NCBI GenBank assembly: GCA_038249135.1
Contig: JBBRWO010000001.1
Coordinates: forward strand, 1 to 64,000
Origin: JBBRWO01 sp038249135
GTDB lineage: Bacteria; Actinomycetota; Coriobacteriia; Anaerosomatales; JAAXUF01
Reading direction: 5' to 3'
DNA: 64,000 bases
The translations under genes and the position numbers were made by a program. Shown one piece after another: positions 17,446 to 24,312 of the stretch (the stretch's first letter is position 1; each line of letters begins with the position of its first letter). Below the pieces are notes generated by a model. The model had not been told where the DNA came from. It did no database searches and saw nothing but the letters and a program-made list of their open reading frames with translations.

Positions 17446-19308
17446 GTGACCGGAGTATCGATCATCCCGTTGATGTTCGTGGTCGGAATCGTCCTTGCGA
17501 CGATCGGGCTGGGCATCTACGCAACGCGACTGTCACGCACGACCAGCGACTTCTACGTTGCAGGTCGTGGCGTCAACGCGTTCTGGAACTCCTCGGCGAT
17601 CTCGGGCGAGTACCTCTCCGCAGCGTCGTTCATGGGTATCGCCGGAATGATCATGAAGTCCGGCTACGACGTGCTGTGGTACGCGGTCGGCTACGCGGCA
17701 GGCTACGTGTTCCTCCTGTTGTTCATCGCAGGTCCATTGCGCCGGTTTGGCGCCTATACGATCCCGGACTTCGCCGAAGGCCGCTTCGACAGCAAGAATA
17801 TGCGTAAACTCGCCGTCGGTTTCGCCCTGACGATCAGCTTCTTCTACATGATGCCGCAGATGAAGGGCGCCGGAATCACGCTGGCGCAGCTGCTAGGGTC
17901 TCCGTACTGGGTCGGCGTCGTCGTGGTGGGTACCGTTATCACGATGAACGTCATCCTCGGCGGCATGAAGGGCGTTACCTTCGTCCAGGCCATGCAGTAC
18001 TGGGTGAAGATGTTCGCCATCGCCGTTCCGATGTTCATTCTTATGATGGTGTTCGGCCCGTACAACTCGCAGGTCGCCACCGGCGGATCTCCGGAGACCA
18101 AGCCGTACACGCTTACCGAGCGCGCCACCTACAAGTACCCACAGGCTGGCGAACTCAAGTTCACGAGCTCTGGCACGATCAAGCCGGAGACCACAGTCGC
18201 CGCCAAGCACATCACCTACAACACCGAAGGTTTCGTTGCCACCAAGAAGAAGGTGGAACTTGCCGGCGGTGAGTCCGTCAGCTATCCCAAGGGCGACAAG
18301 ATCGTGTTCGCTACGCCGGTGAAAGTGGAGCTCGAGGCCGGAATGACCGTCCCGAACTTCACCAAGAGCGAGTCCTGGCTGCACCCGTTCGGCCCCTTCA
18401 CCAGCAAGTACGTCACGAACGCCGAGGACAAGCAGTGGGTCCCGCTCCTCTACACCTACTCGCTCGTGGTCGCGCTTCTGTGCGGCACGGCCGGTCTCCC
18501 TCACATTCTGGTGCGCTTCTACACCAACCCCGATGGCCGAGAGGCCAAGAAGACCACGCTCCTCGTCATCGGCCTTCTGTCCCTCTTCTACATCTTCCCG
18601 GCCATGTGGGGCGCCATGGGACGCAACCTGATCCCGTCGCTTTACGCCAACGGTGGCACCGACCTGGTCACGATTCTTCTTCCGACTCAGCTTGCCAACC
18701 CCGTGTTCGGCCAGATTCTCTCGGGTGTGACGTCGGCCGGTGCATTCGCGGCGTTCATGACCACCTTCTCGGGACTGCTGGTCTCGGTGTCAGGGGGATT
18801 CGCTCACGACATCTACGGCCGTATGCTCCGTCCCAACGCTTCGCCTGAGAGCCGTCTCACCGCGTTCAAGGTCGCAGCACTTTTTGGCGGCGCGCTGGCC
18901 ATGGGTCTCGGCCTGCTCGTCCAGAACTTCGACATCAATATGTTGGTCGGCTGGGCGTTCGCAATCGGTGCCTCGACATATTTCCCGCTGCTCCTCATGG
19001 GCGCCTGGTGGCGCAAGCTGACCTCGGCTGGAGCAGTCGCCGGAATGGTTGGTGGCGGCGTAGGCGCAATCGGGTCAGTCGTCTTCACGATGCTGGTCGA
19101 CAAGGGTCTCGCGACGCCACTCTCAAACGGATACGTCAATACCCTGCTCGCGCAACCGGCGATCTGGACGGTCCCGCTGGCGCTCACGCTTATGGTGGTT
19201 GTGTCGCTGGCGACCGGGGACACGATCCCGTCAGACATCCGCCTCAAGATGCTCAAGTTGCACGCTCCGGAGACTCTGGGCCTGAAGGCCGACTACATCA
19301 AGGACTAG
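17446..19308 (+). CDS. actP: ActP-like solute:sodium symporter with large hydrophilic insert
   Basis: This 620-residue protein belongs to the sodium:solute symporter family, closest in look to acetate/monocarboxylate permeases. The family core is seen in FYVAGRGVNAFWNSSAISGE, SAASFMGIAG and GLPHILVRFYTNPDG. About 13 hydrophobic segments are expected. Between residues about 204 and 330 a hydrophilic, beta-rich stretch interrupts the membrane core; E. coli ActP (about 549 residues) has no such block. The GTG has AAAGGAG 8-9 bases upstream. It is flanked by a DUF485 gene and a universal stress protein gene, a common actP cluster. The substrate (acetate, pyruvate or another small acid) cannot be fixed from sequence. 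Confidence 0.88.
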   Translation: MTGVSIIPLMFVVGIVLATIGLGIYATRLSRTTSDFYVAGRGVNAFWNSSAISGEYLSAASFMGIAGMIMKSGYDVLWYAVGYAAGYVFLLLFIAGPLRRFGAYTIPDFAEGRFDSKNMRKLAVGFALTISFFYMMPQMKGAGITLAQLLGSPYWVGVVVVGTVITMNVILGGMKGVTFVQAMQYWVKMFAIAVPMFILMMVFGPYNSQVATGGSPETKPYTLTERATYKYPQAGELKFTSSGTIKPETTVAAKHITYNTEGFVATKKKVELAGGESVSYPKGDKIVFATPVKVELEAGMTVPNFTKSESWLHPFGPFTSKYVTNAEDKQWVPLLYTYSLVVALLCGTAGLPHILVRFYTNPDGREAKKTTLLVIGLLSLFYIFPAMWGAMGRNLIPSLYANGGTDLVTILLPTQLANPVFGQILSGVTSAGAFAAFMTTFSGLLVSVSGGFAHDIYGRMLRPNASPESRLTAFKVAALFGGALAMGLGLLVQNFDINMLVGWAFAIGASTYFPLLLMGAWWRKLTSAGAVAGMVGGGVGAIGSVVFTMLVDKGLATPLSNGYVNTLLAQPAIWTVPLALTLMVVVSLATGDTIPSDIRLKMLKLHAPETLGLKADYIKD

Positions 19309-19321
19309 GAGGTGGCGCGAC

Positions 19322-19840
19322 ATGGCTTCAACACTGGATAGAACCGCGGAGTTGATGACCGACGCCGACATCGGAGAGGTATCGATGCCGGTTGAGAAGA
19401 TCCTGGTACCCACCGATGGTTCGGCCACCGCAGTCGAGGCCACCAAGGTGGCGATCTCGATGGCCAAGGTGTTCGGTGCTGAGATCATCGCCCTCTACGT
19501 CAACTTCGGCTCGGTCGAGACTCCCATCGAGTACATCGACACCGAGGCGATGGAGGGCATCAAGCACAGCTCGGCCGGACTTGATGTCGCCCTCAAGCTA
19601 GGCGAGAAGAACGGTGTCAAGGTGTCGTGTGTCACCAGTGCGGGCGCAGTGGGCAACCGAATTGTCGCTGTCTCGAAAGAGGCTGAGGTGGACCTGATCA
19701 TCATGGGGTCCGTGGGCCGCACAGGCTTCAAGCGTCTCGCTCTTGGCTCCGTGGCCGAGTCGGTCATGAAGGAAGCGGACGCGCCCGTTCTCGTCGTACG
19801 CAACTGCACCACCAAGTTCTGCATAACCCCGCGCGGCTGA
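19322..19840 (+). CDS. universal stress protein UspA family
   Basis: The 172-residue protein has a single Usp domain from about residue 22 (MPVEKILVPTDGSATAVEA) to the end. The ATP-binding motif G-x2-G-x9-G-S is present in GSVGRTGFKRLALGSVAES, so nucleotide binding is likely. The N-terminal 20 residues are an extra, polar extension. AGGAGG lies 8 bases before the ATG and overlaps the actP stop region, so the gene is in the actP transcript. Usp proteins next to transporters often act in their regulation; the specific role here is inference. Confidence 0.9.
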   Translation: MASTLDRTAELMTDADIGEVSMPVEKILVPTDGSATAVEATKVAISMAKVFGAEIIALYVNFGSVETPIEYIDTEAMEGIKHSSAGLDVALKLGEKNGVKVSCVTSAGAVGNRIVAVSKEAEVDLIIMGSVGRTGFKRLALGSVAESVMKEADAPVLVVRNCTTKFCITPRG

Positions 19841-19874
19841 CGAGCCCCCCTCGTAGCTGCTGCGATACTTCTCA

Positions 19875-19906
19875 GGAAGGGCCGGTGCCGGCGCGCCGGC
19901 CCTTCC
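19875..19906 (+). terminator. stem-loop after the usp gene
   Basis: A perfect 11-bp stem (19875-19885 with 19896-19906) closes a GC-rich loop. No T-tract follows on either strand, so termination may be weak or Rho-assisted. It closes the actP cluster. Confidence 0.5.
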
Positions 19907-20058
19907 GCTCGTCCGAGACCCTATGTTCAGCGGCACGAGTCTGTTTCGGTGACACCCGTCCCCAGATCGCGTTCTTCAGCGGGCGGGGTGCTGGTATCCT
20001 ATGCTCTGCGCTTGCATATCATGGGGCGCCCGTCTGATGACTTGAAGGGGGAGTTCGC

Positions 20059-20451
20059 ATGGCACAGGAAACAGTTCGCGTTGCGATTGTCGGCGGAGGA
20101 CGAACGGGAACGCCGCTCCTTGAGGACTTTCTCAAGCGGCCGTTTGTGGAAGTCGTCGGACTTGCGGACAAGGATCTCGACAGTGTTGGTTCCGCGCTCG
20201 CCCGTGCCAATGGGATATCCGTGTATCAGGACGCTGAGGTGCTCGCCGCCAAGGCGCACGAGATCGATGTCATCATCGAGGTCTCGGGTGACCCGATGGT
20301 CAAGGCGACGCTCAAGGCTGCATTCATGGCGCAGGGTAACCGTACAACCGTGATAGTTCACGATATTGTTGCGCGCATGATGCTCTCGATAGTCGCGAAC
20401 TCCGATACCCTGATTGAAACCTATCACCCTGAGGACCTCGGGGTAGGCTAG
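20059..20451 (+). CDS. small stand-alone Rossmann-fold NAD(P)-binding protein, unknown function
   Basis: I do not recognise a named family. The 130-residue protein begins with a dinucleotide-binding motif, VAIVGGGRTGTPLLEDF, then VEVVGLADKD at the second strand with an acidic end that favours NAD. A motif IIEVSGDPMVKATLK follows, as in the N-terminal domains of aspartate/homoserine dehydrogenases and DapB. The catalytic C-terminal domain of those enzymes is absent and the stop is natural, so this is a nucleotide-binding domain alone. GGGGGAG lies about 8 bases before the ATG. It lies 55 bases upstream of proS and after the usp gene. A redox-sensing or regulatory role is only a guess. Confidence 0.75.
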   Translation: MAQETVRVAIVGGGRTGTPLLEDFLKRPFVEVVGLADKDLDSVGSALARANGISVYQDAEVLAAKAHEIDVIIEVSGDPMVKATLKAAFMAQGNRTTVIVHDIVARMMLSIVANSDTLIETYHPEDLGVG

Positions 20452-20506
20452 CTCCTCACGCCTGTTGATTCTGAATCCACACATCGTTTCCTGGAAAGAG
20501 GCACCT

Positions 20507-22234
20507 ATGTCCGTCGCTGTGCGCATGAGCTCGCTGTACGCCCCCACGCTCAAGGAGAGCCCGGCCGAGGCGGAGCTGGCCAGTCACAAGCTGCTGCTGC
20601 GGGCCGGCATGATCCGCAAGAACGCCGCGGGCATCTACAGCTTTCTCCCGCTCGGACTACGCTCTCTGCGCAAGATCGAGCAGATCGTGCGCGAGGAGAT
20701 GGACGCGATCGGGAGCCAGGAGATGCTCATGCCCGCCGTGCAGCCGGCGGAGCTCTGGCTCGAGTCGGGGCGCTGGGATGTGTACGGGCCCGAGCTCGCT
20801 CGTCTCAAGGACCGCCACGGCCGCGAGTTCTGCCTCGGGCCCACACACGAGGAGATCGTCACCAGCCTTGTGCGCAACGAGGTCCGCAGCTATCGCGAGC
20901 TACCGATTTCGCTCTACCAGATCCAGGTCAAGTTCCGCGACGAGGTGCGTCCGCGTTTCGGGCTGCTCCGCGGGCGAGAGTTCATCATGAAGGATGCCTA
21001 CAGCTTCCACGCGACGCAGGAGTCCCTCCAGGAGCACTACGACGCCATGAGCCGTGCCTACGGGCGCATCTGTGAGCGTCTCGACATGGACTACCGAGAA
21101 GTCGAGGCGGATTCCGGTCAGATCGGCGGCAAGGTCACGACCGAGTTCATGGCGATCGCCGAGAACGGCGAGGCTGAGCTCGTCTACTGCGGCTGCGGAT
21201 GGGCTGCTGACGTCGAGGCCGCCGAGACGGTCATCACGCGCACGCCGAGCGCTACTGAGCCGCGTGCTATGGAGCGAGTGCATACGCCCGACATCAAGAC
21301 GATCGCCGAGCTCTCGGCGTTCCTCGGCATCAGTGACTACGACACCGTGAAGACGATGGCGGGCAAGACGCCCGAAGGCCGACTGGTCTTTCTGCTCGTC
21401 CCCGGCGACCGTGAGCTCAATCCGATCAAGGCCGGATGGGCGGTCCCCGGCATAGAACTCCTGGAGGAAGCCGACTTCGCCAAGTTCGACATCCCCAAGG
21501 GCTCGCTTGGTCCGGTGAACGCGCCTGCAGGCACGCTTGTGATTGCGGACAAGGGCCTTGAAGGCGACGTTTCTTGGGGCGTTGGTGCCAACGAGAACGA
21601 CTACCACCTCATCGGCGCCATGCCCGGCCGTGACTTCGACGTTGAGACGTGGACGGATTTGGTGCTTGCGCAGGCCGGCGACGGTTGCCCGGCGTGCGGA
21701 GGCGTGTTGAAGGCCGCCCGCGGCATCGAGGTCAGCCAGGTCTTCCAGCTTGGCACCAAGTACTCAGAGTCCATGGGTGCGACGTTTGCCGACGAGAACG
21801 GCGACGAGCACCCCTTCCTGATGGGATGCTACGGCGTCGGCGTGAGCCGTTCGCTCGCAGCGGTCATCGAGCAGTACAACGACGAGGGCGGCATCAAGTG
21901 GCCGGTCTCTGTGGCTCCCTATGAGGTAGCGGTGTTGCCACTCATGGCAGACGGTGAGGTCGCGGAAATCGCACAGCGCGTAGCGGACGAAGTTGCCGCC
22001 GCCGGCATCGAGGTTGTCCTCGACGACCGCGATGTACGCGCGGGGGTGAAGTTCAACGACGCAGACCTCATCGGCTGGCCGTTCCAGCTGGTCGTCGGCA
22101 AGAAGGGTCTCGCAGAGGGCGTTCTCGAGCTGAAGGTACGCGGTTCCGGACAGCGGACCACTGTCCCGATCGACGAGGCGGTTTCACACATCGCGGCTCT
22201 GGTGAACGCCGAGCGCACACGCTTGGCTCACTAG
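20507..22234 (+). CDS. proS: prolyl-tRNA synthetase, bacterial type with editing domain
   Basis: ProRS charges tRNA-Pro with proline. The 575-residue length fits the bacterial type. Class II motif 1 lies around LRKIEQIVREEMDAIGSQEM, motif 2 in QIQVKFRDEVRPRFGLLRGR, motif 3 in FLMGCYGVGVSRSLAAVIEQ. The INS editing domain that removes mischarged alanine lies between motifs 2 and 3 at roughly residues 225-405 (KTMAGKTPEGRLVFLLVPGD). The C-terminal anticodon-binding domain follows. The ATG at 20507 has AAAGAGG about 6 bases upstream. In Bacillus, proS is followed by polC; here rimP follows directly. Confidence 0.97.
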   Translation: MSVAVRMSSLYAPTLKESPAEAELASHKLLLRAGMIRKNAAGIYSFLPLGLRSLRKIEQIVREEMDAIGSQEMLMPAVQPAELWLESGRWDVYGPELARLKDRHGREFCLGPTHEEIVTSLVRNEVRSYRELPISLYQIQVKFRDEVRPRFGLLRGREFIMKDAYSFHATQESLQEHYDAMSRAYGRICERLDMDYREVEADSGQIGGKVTTEFMAIAENGEAELVYCGCGWAADVEAAETVITRTPSATEPRAMERVHTPDIKTIAELSAFLGISDYDTVKTMAGKTPEGRLVFLLVPGDRELNPIKAGWAVPGIELLEEADFAKFDIPKGSLGPVNAPAGTLVIADKGLEGDVSWGVGANENDYHLIGAMPGRDFDVETWTDLVLAQAGDGCPACGGVLKAARGIEVSQVFQLGTKYSESMGATFADENGDEHPFLMGCYGVGVSRSLAAVIEQYNDEGGIKWPVSVAPYEVAVLPLMADGEVAEIAQRVADEVAAAGIEVVLDDRDVRAGVKFNDADLIGWPFQLVVGKKGLAEGVLELKVRGSGQRTTVPIDEAVSHIAALVNAERTRLAH

Positions 22235-22254
22235 CCCGTTTGTCGCTCGCATCT

Positions 22255-22284
22255 TTGTCCGTGGCCGCTGCGCTGTGGTAGAAT
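22255..22284 (+). promoter_or_regulatory. predicted promoter of the rimP-nusA-infB operon
   Basis: TTGTCC (22255-22260) and TAGAAT (22279-22284) are separated by 18 bases. Transcription would start near 22291, about 80 bases before rimP and upstream of a terminator-like hairpin. Confidence 0.55.
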
Positions 22285-22318
22285 CACGCCTGCACTACGA
22301 AACATGCCGTCTCGCACG

Positions 22319-22348
22319 AGAAGTGGGCTTATGCTCGCTTCTTTTGTT
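22319..22348 (+). terminator. terminator-like hairpin in rimP-nusA leader (possible attenuator)
   Basis: A 10-bp stem (22319-22328 with 22333-22342, two G-U pairs) closes a UUAU loop and runs into a TTTTGTT tract. The strong RBS of rimP (AGGAGGTGA, 22358-22366) follows within 20 bases, so the hairpin lies inside the leader and not at the end of proS. That position suggests attenuation of the operon, but no alternative pairing was worked out. Confidence 0.55.
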
Positions 22349-22371
22349 CTGTGGACAAGGAGGTGACAGAC

Positions 22372-22857
22372 ATGCTGATGAAGAACGTTACCACCCGGCT
22401 CACAGAGCTCTTGGAGCCTCATGCCGAGGAGCACGGATTCGAGTTGGTCGCCGTCGAGCAGACGGGCGGTCACGGCACGCCTGTCATCCGCGTCATGCTG
22501 GACAGGCCGGACGGTTTGACGCTTGACGCGATTGCGTCGGCCAACGAGTGGGTCTCCGAGGTACTCGATGCCGAGGATCCGTTCGATAAGCCCTACACGC
22601 TGGAGGTTTCATCTCCTGGCGTGGACCGACCGCTCGTGAAGCGCGCGGATTTCGTCCGGTTCGCCGGCGAGACCGTGAACTTGAAGGTCCAGAACGCCGA
22701 GAAGCGCAAGTCGTGGACCGGCGTACTGGTGGGCATGGAAAACGACGATGTCGTACTCGACGTCGAGGATCAGCGTGTGAATGTTGCGTACGAGAACATC
22801 CTGAAGGCACGCATCAAGGGTGTCGTCGACTTCGGCAAGGGAAGGGGAGCAGAGTAA
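22372..22857 (+). CDS. rimP: ribosome maturation factor RimP
   Basis: RimP binds the 30S precursor and assists its late maturation. The 161-residue protein has the two-domain form: N-terminal ELLEPHAEEHGFELVAVEQ, then DPFDKPYTLEVSSPGVDRPL (the family signature) and a C-terminal SH3-like barrel. The ATG at 22372 is 5 bases after AGGAGGTGA; the ATG at 22378 is possible. nusA starts directly after the stop, the standard rimP-nusA pairing. Confidence 0.95.
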   Translation: MLMKNVTTRLTELLEPHAEEHGFELVAVEQTGGHGTPVIRVMLDRPDGLTLDAIASANEWVSEVLDAEDPFDKPYTLEVSSPGVDRPLVKRADFVRFAGETVNLKVQNAEKRKSWTGVLVGMENDDVVLDVEDQRVNVAYENILKARIKGVVDFGKGRGAE

Positions 22858-24009
22858 ATGAGCTCCGATCTGATGGATGCACTTCGCCAGCTCGCACGCG
22901 AGAAGGCGATCGATGAGTATGAGATGTTGGACCGGCTGGAGCAGTCCCTTGCTACCACCTATCAGCGCATTCTCGACCTGGAGAATCCCACGCGCGTGAC
23001 CATCGACCGCGAGTCGGGTCACATCTACGTCTACGAGCTCGTTCCGCAGGGCGAGTGGGATGAGGAGGCGGGCGAAACGCCCGTCTACGAAGAGCGCGAC
23101 GTCACACCCGCCGACGTTTCTCGAATCGCTGCGCAGAGCGCCAAGAACGTGATCTCGTCGATCATCCGTGACGCCGAGCGCGAGAAGATCTTCGACGAGT
23201 ACGCGGACCGCATAGGTGAGAGCGTCACCGGCACCGTGCAGCAAAGCGACAGCCGCTACACCCTCATCAAGCTCCGCGAGGGCGTCGAGGCGCTTTTGCC
23301 GCCGTCGGAGCAGCCCAACAATGAGCGCTACGATCACAACCAGCGCATCAAGGCCTACATCATCGACGTGCGCAAGACGTCGAATGAGCCTTCGATCGTG
23401 GTCTCCCGTACTCATCCCGGCCTCATCCGCCGCCTCTTCGAGATCGAGGTGCCCGAGGTCTACGATGGCATCGTCGAGATCAAGAGTGTCGCCCGCGAGC
23501 CCGGTCTGCGCAGCAAAGTTGCCGTTTCGAGCCGCGAAGGTGGTCTCGATCCCGTGGGAGCCTGCGTCGGTCCCAAAGGCAGCCGTGTGCGTATGGTCGT
23601 GAGCGAGTTGCGTGGCGAGCGCATCGACGTTGTGCCGTGGAACGAGGATCCGGCCACCTACGTCGCTAACGCCTTGTCGCCGGCGAAGGTCTCTCGCGTT
23701 CTCGTCGAGGAAGACGGGCATACCGCGACCGTCATCGTTCCCGACGACCAGCTGTCTCTTGCCATCGGCAAGGAGGGGCAGAACGCCCGCCTCGCGGCCA
23801 AGCTCACCGGCTGGCGTATCGACATCAAGAGTTCAACCATGGCGGCCCAACAGGGCATCGTCATTCCTGCCGCGTCGGAGTCTTCGGCGTCCGAGTCCTA
23901 TGACGGTCGTTGTGTTGCAGTCGCTGCAACCGGTGTGCGTTGCCGCAACCAGGCGCGCCCCGGCAGCTTCTACTGTGGTATTCACGACAAGGAGGCTGCC
24001 GCCGAGTGA
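22858..24009 (+). CDS. nusA: transcription termination/antitermination factor NusA with Cys/His-rich tail
   Basis: NusA modulates pausing, termination and antitermination of RNA polymerase. The 383-residue protein has the N-terminal polymerase-binding domain, an S1 domain (VTGTVQQSDSRYTLIKL near residue 123), KH1 (VGACVGPKGSRVRMVVSEL near 237) and KH2 (LAIGKEGQNARLAAKLTGW near 301). There are no acidic repeats as in E. coli. Instead the tail has Cys352, Cys362, Cys373 and His376 (C-x9-C-x10-C-x2-H), a pattern of small zinc-binding modules found at the ends of unrelated proteins. The gene follows rimP without a gap and overlaps ylxR by one base. Confidence 0.94.
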   Translation: MSSDLMDALRQLAREKAIDEYEMLDRLEQSLATTYQRILDLENPTRVTIDRESGHIYVYELVPQGEWDEEAGETPVYEERDVTPADVSRIAAQSAKNVISSIIRDAEREKIFDEYADRIGESVTGTVQQSDSRYTLIKLREGVEALLPPSEQPNNERYDHNQRIKAYIIDVRKTSNEPSIVVSRTHPGLIRRLFEIEVPEVYDGIVEIKSVAREPGLRSKVAVSSREGGLDPVGACVGPKGSRVRMVVSELRGERIDVVPWNEDPATYVANALSPAKVSRVLVEEDGHTATVIVPDDQLSLAIGKEGQNARLAAKLTGWRIDIKSSTMAAQQGIVIPAASESSASESYDGRCVAVAATGVRCRNQARPGSFYCGIHDKEAAAE

Positions 24010-24308
24010 TGAAGCCGCGCAAGGTATCCAACCGTACGTGTGTTGCATGCCGCGCTTCTGATGAGAAGCGTTGGTTCGTGCGGATCGTTCGGACGCCCGA
24101 CGGCCATGTGGTCGTCGACCCCACAGGGAAGGCGAATGGACGAGGCGCGTACCTGTGTGCGAAACCTGAGTGCTTCGATGTGGCCCGGCAACGGCGCCGC
24201 CTCGATGCCGCCCTCAAGGTGAGCCTGAAAGACGACGACTACGATAGGTTGCGACGAGACTTCGATGAGCTGCTGAGCGCCAGTTCCAGCTCGCAGCAAG
24301 GACGGTGA
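24009..24308 (+). CDS. ylxR: YlxR family RNA-binding protein (DUF448)
   Basis: This 99-residue protein belongs to the YlxR family. The signature TCVACRASDEKRWFVRIVRTPDG is visible at the N-terminus, followed by DPTGKANGRGAYLC, a conserved GRGAY(L/V)C motif, and CFDVARQRRRLDAAL. YlxR is a small basic protein proposed to bind RNA and reported to act on RNase P or transcription in some species. It lies between nusA and infB, its normal place. The start is ATG at 24009, overlapping the nusA stop; GTG at 24006 is an alternative. The neighbouring ylxQ (L7Ae-like) gene of Bacillus is absent. Confidence 0.92.
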   Translation: MKPRKVSNRTCVACRASDEKRWFVRIVRTPDGHVVVDPTGKANGRGAYLCAKPECFDVARQRRRLDAALKVSLKDDDYDRLRRDFDELLSASSSSQQGR

Positions 24309-24312
24309 TTTG

